Of a DNA stretch of 64,000 nt, positions 21,631 through 33,958 are shown piece after piece (position 1 is the stretch's first letter; each line of letters opens with the position of its first letter). The notes under the pieces are model-generated. The model was not told the origin of the DNA and ran no database searches. It was given only the letters and a program-made list of their open reading frames with translations. The position numbers and the translations under genes are program-made. Location of the stretch: contig CM064552.1 in NCBI GenBank assembly GCA_032716605.1, forward strand, positions 5,006,772 to 5,070,771, in the 5' to 3' direction. This stretch comes from Paralithodes platypus. Taxonomy: Eukaryota; Arthropoda; Malacostraca; Decapoda; Lithodidae.

Positions 21631-23167
21631 TAACTATCACAGTAGAAAACAATTGACCATTTGTGAGTTTCAGGCTATAGTCACGTAGGTCAGCCACCCT
21701 GAAGCGAGGATGACATTACATTTTATGGTCACAATTTGGACTAATACTATGCCTCTGAGGATATAAGCTATTAAATTGGTTGTATGACACTCCTTTTAGA
21801 TCTGCTTGTGGCAGACAACGACAGATAGATAGAATAGTTTAATATATTCACTAGATGCCAAAACAAGTGATCATCACAGTTTAATAAATCCTCTACCTTA
21901 ACTGCTTGATGATAAATAATATGATCTACAGTAAACAAAATTGTACAGAATAGTGTTTCACTTGTATATTCAATATATCTCAATTCCATATGAATAGTCT
22001 TATACTGTACAGTAAAGTAATCCACATAAAATTTAAACAAATTATACGGGTTACCTCCAAATAATAACCTCTCGGAGTCGGAGGGTTTATTATGATAGTT
22101 CTTAACCCTTTGGTTCCCAGAGAATACCTCATTGCTTTATTTTAAATACAGTAGTTTATCTTGAATAATTTCATCAATGCAATAACTTCTTAATCTACTA
22201 CCATTGCATAGAAATTGATCACTCGCTGGTAATCCACAGTAGATGAGACATTAGATTAATATAGATAGAAAACTAAACAAACAAATCATGTGTGGACTAG
22301 TCTATTTTTGCTGCCATTTTCCCTTTTTGAACTAATGTATGTGTGGCATGAGACCACCGCTAACATCCCTCAGTACAATGGCCTCCTAGATTTATGCCGT
22401 CTACCATACACAATTTTATTCAGCTTTGGATGGACCTGGAGGGATCAAAGGGAGTAAACAACTATGGTTAACCCTTGCCTCTACAGGTCCTTCGTAACGG
22501 AATAAAACTGTTTATAGGCAGTGTCACACGCACACATTTTCTGGCAATTTTCAATGAGCAAGTATTTTCTTGTACCATTTTTTGGTATTTTCGCAATGGA
22601 ATCGACAACTAAACTAACTATATATAATTGTCAAAGATTGAAATCATATATACCGGTAACTTAAATTCAGAGGATGCCAGACCACATTTGCCTGAAACAA
22701 TTGCCAAAATAAATGCTCGTCTGACACCGGCTTGATGCTAGACAGAATAAAACCAAGTCAGATGTTATTGTACTGAGGAAAATAGTTAAGAACATAATAT
22801 ATAGGGTGCCTCAACGGTCCATGATACCTTCCAGTCCAAATGCTTAGGGGAAAACAATATTGCAAGGAATGACTATAATACTGTATCTTGAAATTCATGA
22901 GTATATTTGTCTTTGTGAACAGTAAAACCCCTCTTTGTGAGAAATAAGTAACATGCTTATTATTATTATTATTATTTGTGGTACACTGGCTTCCAGAAAC
23001 TCAACAACTTTTGGGATTAATTATTTGATCCAAAATTTATCTCTCTCTTTCAGACAAAGTCTGAAAGAGTAACAACAATTTGAATATGAAGGTAAATGTC
23101 GGAACAATGGTATTCAGTCCAGATATTTACCTTGGTCAAGGTCAAATCCAAAAGACCAACCAATGTA

Positions 23168-23191
23168 AAAAAAAAAAAAAAAAAAAAAAAA
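23168..23191. repeat. A-run
   Basis: About 24 A, possibly a retroelement tail. Confidence 0.9.
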
Positions 23192-23309
23192 CCCTGCAAG
23201 AGTGAGGTGTTACACATTTCTAGACAGGGTTCTCCCCCTGGTTAGTCCAAAAAGGGGTCTTACTCTCCCAAAGAGAAGTTTTACTGTACAGTACTGTTGA
23301 TATTTTTTC

Positions 23310-23420
23310 CACCAACTCACAAATTTTACAAATAAACCTAATTAATGAAATCAATGAAACTAATGAATATATGTGGTACTCCAAGGACTTGAACCTTACT
23401 ATCATGATCTGAAGGAGTCC
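23310..23420 (-). repeat. tRNA-like SINE fragment, minus strand
   Basis: AATTAATGAAATCAATGAAA and GGTACTCCAAGGACTTGAAC match 51195-51245 (GGCACTCCAAGGACTCGAAC, a B-box on the minus strand). It lies just upstream of the exon H acceptor. Confidence 0.5.
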
Positions 23421-23529
23421 TGGACCCTCGTGGCACCAATAGATTGTAGTTGACATCGTTAACCCCCCTTCCCTTGACCTGATTGTGTTGTTGTACTGTA
23501 GTAGTGGTTGTGTGTGTTGTTTGTTGCAG

Positions 23530-23642
23530 TGAGAACGATGCGTCACAGTCTGCACCTGCCGCCACCACAACCACCGCCGAACCTCACCTCGCGCCTCTTC
23601 CCTGATTCCCTCTTCCTCAATGACTTCCCCTACCCTAGTTAA
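23530..23642 (+). CDS. Exon H, alternative terminal coding exon with stop (short form)
   Basis: The acceptor is GTTGTTTGTTGCAG|TGAGAA. Joined in phase 1 to exon G it reads VRTMRHSLHLPPPQPPPNL, then TSRLFPDSLFLNDFPYPS and TAA at 23640-23642. The GC-rich codon use and Pro-rich composition match the other exons and contrast with the AT-rich flanks. A candidate AATAAA lies at 24232-24237. Use of this exon would give a protein lacking about 1500 residues encoded downstream. Confidence 0.8.
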
Positions 23643-23887
23643 AGAGAGGTGTTAGCAGACGCACCTTTACTGCCGCCGACTTGAGTGTGTTCTGATATAT
23701 CCACATTTATGGGATCAGACAAGGTATCATTGCGTCCCGACTCCCTTATATATTATATTATACTATATTATATTATACTGAATCCGTTTCAGAATAATCT
23801 AGGTATCGTATTGACCTTTGTGTGATGAGCTGAGGTATAATACAATCCTTTTTTAACTGACCCTTTTTGTGATGAACTAAGGTATCT

Positions 23888-23985
23888 ATATGATTATAAT
23901 GTAAAACTTGCAAACTAAACAAACCAAAACAGGGATGACACAATATAAAGCCAAAAGAACTAATCAAAATCGCTATGTGGATATA
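23888..23985 (+). repeat. H1 family single-arm copy
   Basis: ATTATAATGTAAAACTTGCA through AATCGCTATGTGGATATAAC; it sits in the candidate 3' UTR of the short form. Confidence 0.7.
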
Positions 23986-24231
23986 ACCATACCATAGGGA
24001 TAATATTATGGACCTTCTATTTGTCCCTTTTTGTGGTCAGCCAAGGTAACATACTTAGTGCCACCACTAGATGACACTTTTATACTGTAGATACAAAACA
24101 ATTGTGGTTTTCTAATGTATATGTATCATGTTCCCTTTATCTTATACCAAACCACATTCATAGATTCCAGGATTGGTTACCGACTAACTTGTATTCTTAT
24201 TTATTTATTTATATTTAACCACCCTTACCCA

Positions 24232-24237
24232 AATAAA
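24232..24237 (+). promoter_or_regulatory. Candidate polyadenylation signal for the short form
   Basis: AATAAA followed by an A-run lies about 590 nt after the exon H stop. The motif is common by chance in this AT-rich DNA, and part of the intervening sequence is a dispersed repeat. Confidence 0.3.
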
Positions 24238-24654
24238 AAAGGCAACTCACCCAACTTCCTAACCCAGAGTCGGCCAAAGGGAATCGGATAACCTTGAGTC
24301 GGCTGCAGTAAAGCTGTGTGTCTGTGTGCTAACATCCTCAGCATGGTAGTATTGGGGTGCTGTGTGTGGTAGTGTGTACCGTATGTGTATGCGTCCATGG
24401 CAGCGGGACCCTCATCATTCATCGACGCACACAGAGGGACCTATCAACGTTCATCCACAAATATAAGGGGCCTTCATAGCCATATAGAGAATGACGCCAA
24501 AGTTTGGGATGTTAATGATAAAACCTCATTGATTATTTTGTCAACAGATTAGAGTTCTAGTGAAGTAACAGAACAATTGGCCCAAGGAAGCCAACATTTT
24601 TAAGTATAATTATAATTATATCGTATTTTGTCAGCAAGACCCTTTAATTTATAA

Positions 24655-24760
24655 GCTATTAAAATGTAAAAACTTGCAAAACAGACAAACTAAAACCAGA
24701 AACTGCACAATATCAAGACAAATGTACTTATAAAAATCACTGGAAATAAATGTATTGAAG
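24655..24760 (+). repeat. H1 family single-arm copy
   Basis: TTAAAATGTAAAAACTTGCA, CTAAAACCAGAAACTGCACA and GTGTTTATAAAATCAC-like sequence, as in the 33225 copy. Confidence 0.6.
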
Positions 24761-25374
24761 ATATAGCAAGACAATGTTAGGAATATAAAAAACAGAAAAC
24801 CACACAAGTAACACAGACTTCGTATTTTACTGCTGAGGTACGCGTTCTGTTCATATTGTCTGTACAGTGTACACATACTCTAGTAATATATATCTTTCAG
24901 ATATTTATGCTTTACAATTTCACCATAAAGACAAAAATATACCAAGTAAATCTCAAATTGATGCGTCGCCTTAACTGGCTATAGATTGTTTTCAGCTGAT
25001 GGTAAATTGTCTCCCCATCTTGATTGCTCGGCTATCATGAAGGCTTTGTAGAGAAATATGTTGTTAATTATGAAAACTTGGCATAAATATGACATAGTAG
25101 TTTCATATTTCCTCATTAAATATCAAGAAATATTTAACTTGGCATTGATATTACGCAGAGACATAGAAGTGTCATACTGTATTTCGAGAAATCAGCTGTT
25201 AAGGGGTTCAATTTTCCTTCAGCTGGAAATAAATAGACTACAATGATGACTATGATGGTGGGAATGTTTATCCTATAGACAACATTAATAACCGTGTTCT
25301 AAACTTCCTATGTACACAATATTGAAATAGTTTATCGATGTATGAACAAAGAGCAGGGATAAAGCTGATTTAAA

Positions 25375-25500
25375 TGCGAGGCCAGAGTGCCCACCGTGTC
25401 AGAATATACTAAAGTGCTAGGCCAGTGTGCCAACCTTGTCAGAATAGAATAAACAGTAGTGTGAGGTGAGAGTGCCGACTGTGTCAGAATAGTAATGACT
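25375..25500. repeat. Short tandem repeat, about 55-bp unit
   Basis: GAGGCCAGAGTGCCCACCGT, GCTAGGCCAGTGTGCCAACC and GAGGTGAGAGTGCCGACTGT, each followed by GTCAGAATA; three units. Confidence 0.7.
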
Positions 25501-25517
25501 GCCAGTAAATATGAAAA

Positions 25518-25632
25518 TAAAAATGTAAAACTTGCAAAACAAACAAACCAAAACCAGAAACCATGCAATAGAAAGACAAACACACTTTTCATAATCACTG
25601 TGGAAATAACGTATGGAAGATTTAGCAAAACA
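25518..25632 (+). repeat. H1 family single-arm copy
   Basis: AAAATGTAAAACTTGCAAAA to CACTGTGGAAATAACGTATG, directly abutting the next element at 25634. Confidence 0.65.
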
Positions 25633-25633
25633 A

Positions 25634-26147
25634 TACAGTAAACCCTCGCTCTTTCGGACTAATTGGGGGAGACCCCTGTCCGAAAGAGTCAAAAGTCCGA
25701 AAGGGCCGAGTCCGAACTCGCACTTCAGCCATTCGGACTTGTCCGAATGTCTGAAATAATGTCCGAAGTTTATAAGGCCGAAACTCGGCTCTTCGGTCCG
25801 AATGTGAAATAATTTTTCTCAGCCTTTCAGACAAATCCGAAAGGCTGAAATAATGTCCGAAGTTTATAAGTCCGAATACACATTCACCTAACCAGACAAG
25901 TCCGAAACTCGGCTCTTTGGTCCGAATGCAATTTAATTTTTCTCAGCCTTTCGGACAAATCCGAAAGGCTGAAGCATGAGTCCGAAGTTAAATGTAGTCC
26001 GAAAGTGTAGTCCGAAAAGGACGGAGGTATTTTCTCAGCCTTTCGGACAAATCCGAAAGGCTGAACCATGAGTCCGAATTGAAATGCTAGTCCGAAAGTC
26101 TGAGAATTCTGAAAGATTGAAGTCCGAAAGAGCGGGGGTTTACTGTA
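25634..26147. mobile_element. Mariner/pogo-like MITE (TACAGTAAACCCTCGCTCTT)
   Basis: The left TACAGTAAACCCTCGCTCTT and right AAGAGCGGGGGTTTACTGTA are inverted and TA-bounded, with CAGT-type termini as in pogo/Tigger elements. The interior is built from repeated TCCGAAAG and CAGCCTTTCGGACAAATCCG blocks, at least three times. No transposase. Confidence 0.8.
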
Positions 26148-26614
26148 CTATGAATTTAAAACTGTAAAACCACAAAAAAATACATGTCTCGATACTTTTC
26201 CAATATTCAATAGGCTTTACCATGACACTTGTCTTCGCTTAAAATGCTGTGCAATATTGCAAGTCGTCAAATTACAACCAATATTTTGGCTTTAAAGAAT
26301 AATGGAAGAAATGTGTGAAATTTCTTTGCCTGTAGCAAGAGATATTTTAAACTTCTTTCACCATAAATAAAAATTTAGAGCTGTAATATAAACTTTGGTA
26401 ATAAGCTGGCTAGGCATGGTAGCATAAATTGGATAAAGTATATAAAAATAGCTTGTAAACAGAGAGTGGTGGTTAAAATACTGTGCTCAAATTTTGGTGC
26501 TTAACTAGAGTCAGTTCATATTAACTTGGCAGCAAAGACTCCTCTATTAAGTAAGACTGTAAATAATAATTGTAATGCCGGGTGGTGAAGGGAATTTGGC
26601 CTCCCAGAAGTATC

Positions 26615-26700
26615 TGGGCCTAGTTGGGATTTGAACCTGGGTCACTGGCGTACCAGTCTCCCGCTCTACCGATCGAGCCACGCTCGGACGTACAATTAGG
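26615..26700 (-). repeat. tRNA-like SINE head, minus strand
   Basis: On the minus strand GTGGCTCGATCGGTAGAGCG (A-box) and CCCAGGTTCAAATCCC (B-box) at tRNA spacing. The flanking stem GTCCGAGCG does not pair cleanly with the 3' side, so it is probably a SINE. Confidence 0.55.
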
Positions 26701-27237
26701 AAGCAACCCTAGTTCCATTTTGAAGATGCAGTTTGCAGTTTTTAATGCCATGCACTCCCTTGATTGACAGGGCTAGGACGTGCCCCTGTTACAGGGACTT
26801 TACTGGACATTTTGAAGAACCAGGGGATAGTCTCGTAGAGGCTATACCTTGATATATATGGTGATTTTATTAGACATTCCACCATGACTATTCTAAACTT
26901 CCCCAGACGTCAACTCGGTGTGGCTCTGTAGTTCAGAGATTTTTCGGGTGCAGGGTAACACAATAATGTTAACAGATATCAGAGGGGTGTGGAGTGATTG
27001 GAAAATATGAATAATGAAGCACTTTTGTTTATCCATAAGACAAATAACTTGCATGAATCGGAAAGGACTGAGAATTTGGATATGACCTGCCAAGCTAGTG
27101 TGAACTGACTATATAGGGAATCTGGCCTGCCTCACCACTCACTGTGCCTTCAAAGTTGAATGAGACAAGTTGAATGAAACAATGAACCACTTGAGAGCTG
27201 ATATAACAATATTAAAGTCAATATGTAAAATTTTCTA

Positions 27238-27440
27238 TCTATATACTCAGGCTCATACTGTACCCCATTTATTTACTGTACAGTATTTATTTTGTTATTT
27301 TATCTATTTTTTTATTTTGTTTTTTTAGCTGGGGGTGGCCGACTTAAGACAGCCCGAACAGGGACAACACAACACAACCAAAAAACATAAAACAAAACAC
27401 AAATTCACACACATCTTGGTCGCCCAGGAGAAGTGTCAAA
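27238..27440 (-). mobile_element. LINE 3' UTR fragment (same family as 5357-5990)
   Basis: CTATATACTCAGGCTCATAC, then after a T-rich insertion GGTGGCCGACTTAAGACAGC and CACACACATCTTGGTCGCCC. Confidence 0.6.
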
Positions 27441-27729
27441 TTTTAACCGAGAAATATCCAGGAAAAGTATACCTTTTTATCTTTTTCGGTGGAATCTTGC
27501 AACAGCAAATGTTCAGATGTTTTATGTGGAGGTGGCACATTCAAGCGGGCTGCCAGTGATACACACCTTTCCTCCCTGATGCCAATAAGGTGCCTAATTT
27601 TGTCTGCCATTTATTGTATCAATCCAGAAGTGAGTCAATCATAGCCTTTAGAGGTTAAGCACTTTACCCACTCAACCCAAAACTTATAGTATAATACACT
27701 CTTTGGGATTTCAATTGTGAAGCTCTCTT

Positions 27730-27800
27730 TTCTGTCATCCTCATCATCTCCAGCACCTTGTTTCCTCCTGGGAAACCCCCGCTAAAGGATGACTACGACC
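27730..27800. repeat. Dispersed repeat fragment
   Basis: CACCTTGTTTCCTCCTGGGA and AACCCCCGCTAAAG are the reverse complement of 53735-53770 (GCGGGAGTTTCCCAGGAGGA). Confidence 0.5.
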
Positions 27801-30359
27801 AAACACCTCTAGGCTACTTTGTCTAGCCATGCTTCCTTTGCCCGTGCCACAATGTCCCTTCTACTACGTGGAAGTTTTTCCTTCGTTATTTATTTTTCCA
27901 CTTTCTTCTCCTATACCATAAGTGGTCTTCCACTACTTATTGCTCCACTCACCCGACTCTTTTCTGTCTAGTTTCTCAAGTGGTTCTGCTTGTGTTTGAA
28001 TGTGTTTGAGAGAATGATATGTGGTGTGATGTAATGATCCGAGCCTCAGTAAGTCATAAAAAAGTAGTAGGTGATAAAATAGGAGATTTTCCCAAACACA
28101 GAACCCCAAGCAAGGGTCCTGCCATGATCAAAACTGTGTCTATTGTGACAGGGAGACTAAACAATCATTAAAGAAACATCCTGGGCCACAGAGGAGTCTG
28201 AAATATGTGAAGGGAGTTGGTCTCCCCTTCCTCTATTGAAATTTATCACAGGGAGGGAGAGAGTTAGTCCTTTTTTATGTTTATGACTATAACTCTATGT
28301 ATCTCTGCCTGTGATTGTATCTCGGCATATCTCAAGCACAGGTTAGAGCACTTGTCCATTTTAGCAAACATGATACAGTAGATATTATTGATACCCCTCC
28401 CTCCTCCCTGGGGGTTTGAAGGCCTTCATATTTAGTGGAAGAATAATAATATGCACCATGTGTGTTGTACAGGGTCACTAAAGGGGGGGATGACATAAAT
28501 TTGGACATACAGTCTTGTTATAGCATTGTCTTGTTGTAGTGTGTGTGTTGCACTGTTAAGACTGGCTACAATAAAATAGTTATGCAGGGGGAGGGAAATT
28601 GTTTGAGTTTTGCTACAACACGATTAACACTTTTCCCATCAACCTCAGTGATGACATATGGGACAGTGTTATGGCAGAACTTTACGTACTCTCGTAGCTC
28701 AACGGTAACAGTTAGGTCTCACACGCAAGAGGTCTAGCGTTCGATCTTAGCACAATACTGTACAATGTACTACAGGCCATTTGCTGAAAGGCAATCCTGT
28801 CTGCATGCCATTACAATGTAATGGAAAAGGACAATAATGTATTGTATGTACAGTAGTATTGACTATACAGTATAATACAATATTACAGAGTGAGAGTCCA
28901 AGGATTTCTTCTTAAATTAGGAAGGGACTGACTCTCCTCTTTATCCACTCAAATTAATATGGGAATGGGAGGGAGAATGTGTAACATGATCTCATCCTGC
29001 ACCTTGGCGGTTATTATGATATTTTGTTTAATTATTGTTGAAGATTGCTTTTGCTATTCAAGTTATGTATTTCTAGTGTTCCCCTACAAAGAAACAATTC
29101 CCCCAAACCCCATTCAAACTAAAAAAAATCCCCCCCAGATCACCTTGGAAGCTAAATTTATACATTTTTGTTAGAAAAATTTTCCGGCAAAAGGACAGTT
29201 TCTCCTAAATTGCAGGCTCGCTATTGCTTGCCCAGAAAAAATCATCACCTGAAAGGGGTGAAGTGTCTTATTATTGCCAAAGTAATGAGGTGAAACTTTA
29301 TAAAAACTCTAAACCAATGGAGTGGAACAAGCAGAGCCAAAAGGCCTCCCTGGAATCAGAATGTGTTAAAATTATACACATACATACATACATACATAAT
29401 TAATTAATATACAAGACTATGGGCCAAGGTGTTTCTTTAATGGTAACAGTTGTCCCTCATTCCTGTCACCCATAGCTAACTTTCTAATGTTGCTTTCTAC
29501 AATTGTGTCTTGGAGTGCTTCATGTGTCTTTTAGAAGTGGAGGGGGGAGGGACTAAGAGGCTTCAGTACGGAGAGTTTCAGTGCATTGTTGTCTCGTTGG
29601 TGGCCATGTTGTTTACCATTGTCCGAGCAGTGCACTACCAGCGATATTCTACTGATATTTAAATTTTTTGATGTACAGTATTGCTGACTGATAACTTAAT
29701 GTTTTTTAATTTTTATATCCTTGTACAGTACTGTACTGATATTTTAATTGTTTGATGTTGCGCTGCATGATCTCTTCAGGTCCCAGTGCTTGGCCTTTGT
29801 GCCTAAATTTTATCAATTCATTCACTACCAGCGATATATACAGTACAAGGGAGTAAACATGGGCTACAGTTGGATTTATTTCAGCTGACGGTAAATTGAT
29901 TCCCTTAGCAGCTGATATCACGATACTTACTGGAAAAATACAGTATGAAATAATTATGTCTCTACATCATATTACTGCTAAGTCATCATAATAAAGAACA
30001 TAATTATATTAAAAAAAATCTTTATAATAGCGAAGTTATAAAGGTGGGAACAGGACAATTTAATATCCGTTGAAAATGAACAGACTATAATTATACACAT
30101 ACTGGGACTTTAGAGCTTTGATGAGTTGCTCCTTCATTATTTCAACACCAAAGCATACAGTACTATAATCACAGGAACTTGGTGTGCCCTTTAATTCTAA
30201 CCGTTTAATTCCATCTTATCTATCTATCGATTGTCAGACGCCCTAATCCATAACAGGGTGGCCGTTTAATTCTATTGTTTAAAAAAAGTTCTCCAGAAAT
30301 TTCTGAAATTAATTGTCACAACCTAGTTCTTTGATCGAAAAAGTTAATAAATTGTTGCC
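27801..30359. other. Non-coding stretch without recognised genes
   Basis: No splice-bounded coding segment is seen. It contains one tRNA-like sequence near 28690-28745 (CTCGTAGCTCAACGGTAACA, GCGTTCGATC) and a (CATA)n at 29380-29397. A diverged copy of the family T2 MITE lies at about 29090-29360 (GGCTCGCTATTGCTTGCCCA). Confidence 0.5.
28685..28750 (+). repeat. tRNA-like sequence
   Basis: CTCGTAGCTCAACGGTAACA (A-box) and TAGCGTTCGATCTTAGC (B-box) 35 nt apart. No convincing acceptor stem. Confidence 0.4.
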
Positions 30360-30830
30360 TGCTCTCAACACACGGGTAAACAAGATGGCCGCCAGTGTAA
30401 GAATAGTGACGTTACTCTCCCCGTAGATGCCTGTGGAAGTGTATAGTCGGGGTCAGTAATCATGCAGCGCCTCCCCAACTTTAGGTGTATTATTCTGTAT
30501 GCAGTAGTTAAAAGTCAAAATAATGCCTCAACCATCTCAATATGAGGATATATTTTGTTTTATATTGATTAAAATAACGCTTTTTTCCGGGATAGAAGAT
30601 AAGGGGATGGACAGAGGGTAAGTTATGAGCCGGGCACTTGGAAGGTGATGTGAGGTGGCTGGCTAGGTGTGCCGAGGGAGGCCTGTGATTGGCTGAGAGC
30701 TCCTGGGTGTGAGGGCAATATCCCAGGTAGCTATTCTGGTGCAAATCTGGTCGGCACACCTGAGTAAATCCTGCCTTCTGATTGGTCGACGGAATTACTC
30801 CTTCAATTATCATTATTATTATGATGTCAT
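30360..30830 (+). promoter_or_regulatory. Possible internal promoter or enhancer patch
   Basis: This stretch is richer in GC than its surroundings. It holds AAGATGGCCGCCAGTG (YY1/initiator-like, about 30382), TGACGTTAC (CRE-like, about 30407), and two ATTGG boxes (inverted CCAAT) near 30690 and 30781. I do not see it repeated elsewhere in the window. It lies in the 19-kb gap between the short-form terminal exon and the giant exon, where an alternative start could sit. This is motif clustering only; no transcript evidence is available. Confidence 0.25.
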
Positions 30831-31554
30831 TAGTGTGGTGGGAGTGACAGAGGTGCTACGTGATCATTGATTTGGATTGTACAGATATATATATATATAT
30901 GCATAAAGTGCCATTGGTTCAATCTCATGATATTACCCTATAGCTTGTAAGGCTATGTCCATGTAGATCATATACATTATACATAGCTAGATATTATTAT
31001 ATATTATATATATATATACAGTATATATATTCGCCCCTTGGTTCGCCCATCAGTGCTAATATTGTAATTTTACTCTAGTGCATTTTTTCCTATTTTTTGT
31101 GTATTTTATGACATAGTTTATTTTTGTGCATGGGTAGGAGTGATGTGCTTGTGACAGCCAGATATATCGGGGACCCTTCATTTCATGCACCTCGCAACTC
31201 TTTCTTAGTCAATGGAGATGATTACCAATGTGCATATTTTTATTTCTTTTATCTAACTTAACCTTTTAAATTTTATTAGGACAAAATATTTACCAGGAAA
31301 CTTTGCTTAGTAACATATACAGTAGCTGGTCAGCAAAACAAATTTTAAATGTACTGTACTGTAGGCCTACTTACTGGTATTTTAAAAGAAGTAAAAAACA
31401 TAATTATTGTGTCTATCTTATAGTGGGAAAGTGAATCAGGCATGTACAGAGGAAGGGTGCTCAAGTACCTGCCCCTCTTGCCTCATGTGTTTCAAGTGCT
31501 CCTTTGCCTGGACTGGACCTTTGCCTTCAACCATAACTGTATGTATGTATGTAT

Positions 31555-31640
31555 ACAGTATACAGTATTCAGGCACATACCCCATAGCTGGGGGTGGCCG
31601 ACTCGAGGCAGACATAACTAGGTGCCCTTTTTCTTTAATT
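31555..31640 (-). repeat. S1 fragment, minus strand
   Basis: TTCAGGCACATACCCCATAG, GGGGGTGGCCGACTCGAGGC; preceded by (TATG)n. Confidence 0.7.
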
Positions 31641-31831
31641 TTGAGCACCTGCCCTAAACTAGTTATCTGCACAGCTCTGGGTGCATGTATGCAAACTCCA
31701 ATTCAAGATTGGATAACATAGCGCTTTATAATACTAGCTCAATTAATTTATTTATAACCTTTTGCTTACTGCCATATAGTGTTACTGAAGAGATTATCCT
31801 GGTAAATAAATCAAGTGTGTACATTATTACA

Positions 31832-31930
31832 GTAAATTATAATGTAAAACTTACAAAATGTAAAACTTGCAAAACAAACAAACCAAAACAGGGATGACAC
31901 AATACAAAGACAAGGAACTTATCAAAATAT
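31832..31930 (+). repeat. H1 family copy with duplicated start
   Basis: AATGTAAAACTTACAAAATG is followed at once by TAAAACTTGCAAAACAAACA, so the arm start is repeated. Confidence 0.7.
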
Positions 31931-31998
31931 AGATTCTAATGCAAAGAACGAGTTGCGTAGTGTGTTGTGAGAGTGTTGGGTCCCGTTACAGTGTGTTG

Positions 31999-32022
31999 AT
32001 GATGATGATGATGATGATGATG
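31999..32022. repeat. (GAT)n microsatellite
   Basis: Eight GAT units. Confidence 0.9.
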
Positions 32023-32271
32023 CATAGCTGGTGTCACTATTACTCTCCTCCAGAACACCACCCTTATTGTCTTGTTTGCCAATTATTAACAACAGAAGTG
32101 CCAAGTCTCTGCATGTGTTTGTTTCTCCATCATCATAGCTACTCCTATCTTTCTTCAAGTTGGAAAGAAAATATGGTTTGATTCTAGTTTATAGCCGATA
32201 CCGAATCCATTGAAATTTATGTGTCCTAGGCTATAGGTTTCTCATTCCAAATGAAGCTACTACTTTTAAGC

Positions 32272-32345
32272 TCCTCAGTGGCCTAGTGGTAAAGGTGTTT
32301 GAGTGCTGCACTAATGGCCTGGGTTCAAACTCTGGCTGGGTCATA
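32272..32345 (+). repeat. tRNA-like SINE head
   Basis: TCAGTGGCCTAGTGGTAAAG (A-box) and CTGGGTTCAAACTCTGG (B-box). No closed acceptor stem. Confidence 0.55.
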
Positions 32346-32754
32346 TCACAAAATTATTAAATACCGGTAGCATAATTCATTGCCATATATGTCAAGACCG
32401 TTGGGGATGCTTTATATGGGATACATTAAACCCCCCCGCTCCCCCGCTGAACAGCCCATTAGCGGGGATGTGGGGGCAGCAGCCCCCACTAATAAATACT
32501 AGGTTAGGTTAAGGTTATTTAAAAGATTTATGCCATATATATCAATATTATTCGGAAAAAATCAGTCAAATTAGACGCGAACGTAACCGTGAGCGCATTT
32601 AGTAAAAGCGACGATGTGGCGATACCGGCAATAAACTAGAATTTGACTGAAAATACCTGCCTGGTTTAATCCTCCGTAGGATTATGCTCGATAGTCGTCC
32701 CACCTCCAAAACTGACCACTTGAGAGTTTCAGGCTATAATGAAGCTTAACTGTA

Positions 32755-32960
32755 AATATTGATGTATGTATATGTTCAGGTACATACCCCATAGCTAGGG
32801 GTACCCCGGCTGACTCGAGACAGAGCCCGAACAGAAACAACATTTACAGTTCCAATTTTTAGGGCCCGAGACCACTTTTGCGTTCCCTTGCCCCTTTCTC
32901 TGTCTCGTCTAGTAGGTTAATTTTACAAGGGGAGGAGGATTCCTAGTCTCCTGCCCCAGA
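32755..32960 (-). repeat. S1 copy, minus strand
   Basis: GTATGTATATGTTCAGGTAC at its tail, CGACTCGAGACAGAGCCCGA-type core and CCTTTCTCTGTCTCGTCTAG at its head. Confidence 0.75.
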
Positions 32961-33221
32961 GTTTACTGAATATAATTCTATGTATTTATATTTGCACTAC
33001 AGGTACATCCAAAATTTAACTAGAAATTTAGTTAAATATCAATGTCTACAACTCCAACTTCCTGATAGCCCGAAACTCGCAAGTGGTTTGATTACAATGT
33101 TAGATATACTGTTTCTCTCTAGATTAAAAATAAATAAGTGATTCAAATTATAATACTAATAATAATACCTGAAAATACATGAAGCTGAGGCCCTTTAACG
33201 CTTAAAGAGGCATAAATTAAA

Positions 33222-33345
33222 ATGTTAATCTTGCAAAACAAACAAACCAAAACAAGAAACTGCTCAATATAAAGACAAACAAACTTATACAAATTACAAT
33301 GGAAATAACATACTGTATTGAAGATTTAGCAAAACAATATTTTGA
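33222..33345 (+). repeat. H1 family single-arm copy
   Basis: AAAATGTTAATCTTGCAAAA, CCAAAACAAGAAACTGCTCA, then AATGGAAATAACATACTG. Confidence 0.6.
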
Positions 33346-33958
33346 AATTTAAAAATTCAAACTTTCTGGCAGTTAGATCAAGCCAATTCACATCGTTAAT
33401 TAAACTTACTCTAACTTACTTTTGTTGGACTTAGGCAATTTTTTATAGAATGCCCGAACTCTTATTTTCATGATTTGACTAATAGCAGATTCCTCGTAAA
33501 CTTAAAACCTCTGAAACTTACAAATTGTATTACTACCAGAAACATTCCCTCTACTGTAAAGGTAAATAAGATATTCAGTTATGTGTGCAACAGAGGCCTT
33601 TTTGCAGTTTTTCCAGCATTAAGTATGTTTTTTTTTTCTCATATACTGTATCAATCTTCAGTATAGGAAAACAAGTCCTTAATATACATGAACAGAATCT
33701 TTATACTGTAGTCCATCAGTGGTCTGGTTAAACTAATTATATATAAAAACAAAAAAATGTAGTCCAGCTTTGTTAATTTTGTTTTATTCTGATGCCAAGA
33801 GAGAAACATGGAGTTGTATTTGTGAAGGTGTGACGTGACTATAGAGCATGACTGTACGCTAGAGATCCTGTTAGTAAGGGAGAGCGGTCATCCTTTTGTG
33901 GAGAAGTAATTTGGTGCCGTAATTATCAAAGAACACGATGGTATTTAATTTGTGATCA

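Noticed and set aside
30508..30813. Minus-strand 101-codon open frame
   Set aside because: It has no recognisable motif and no in-phase splice sites. It overlaps the GC-richer patch that better fits a regulatory region.
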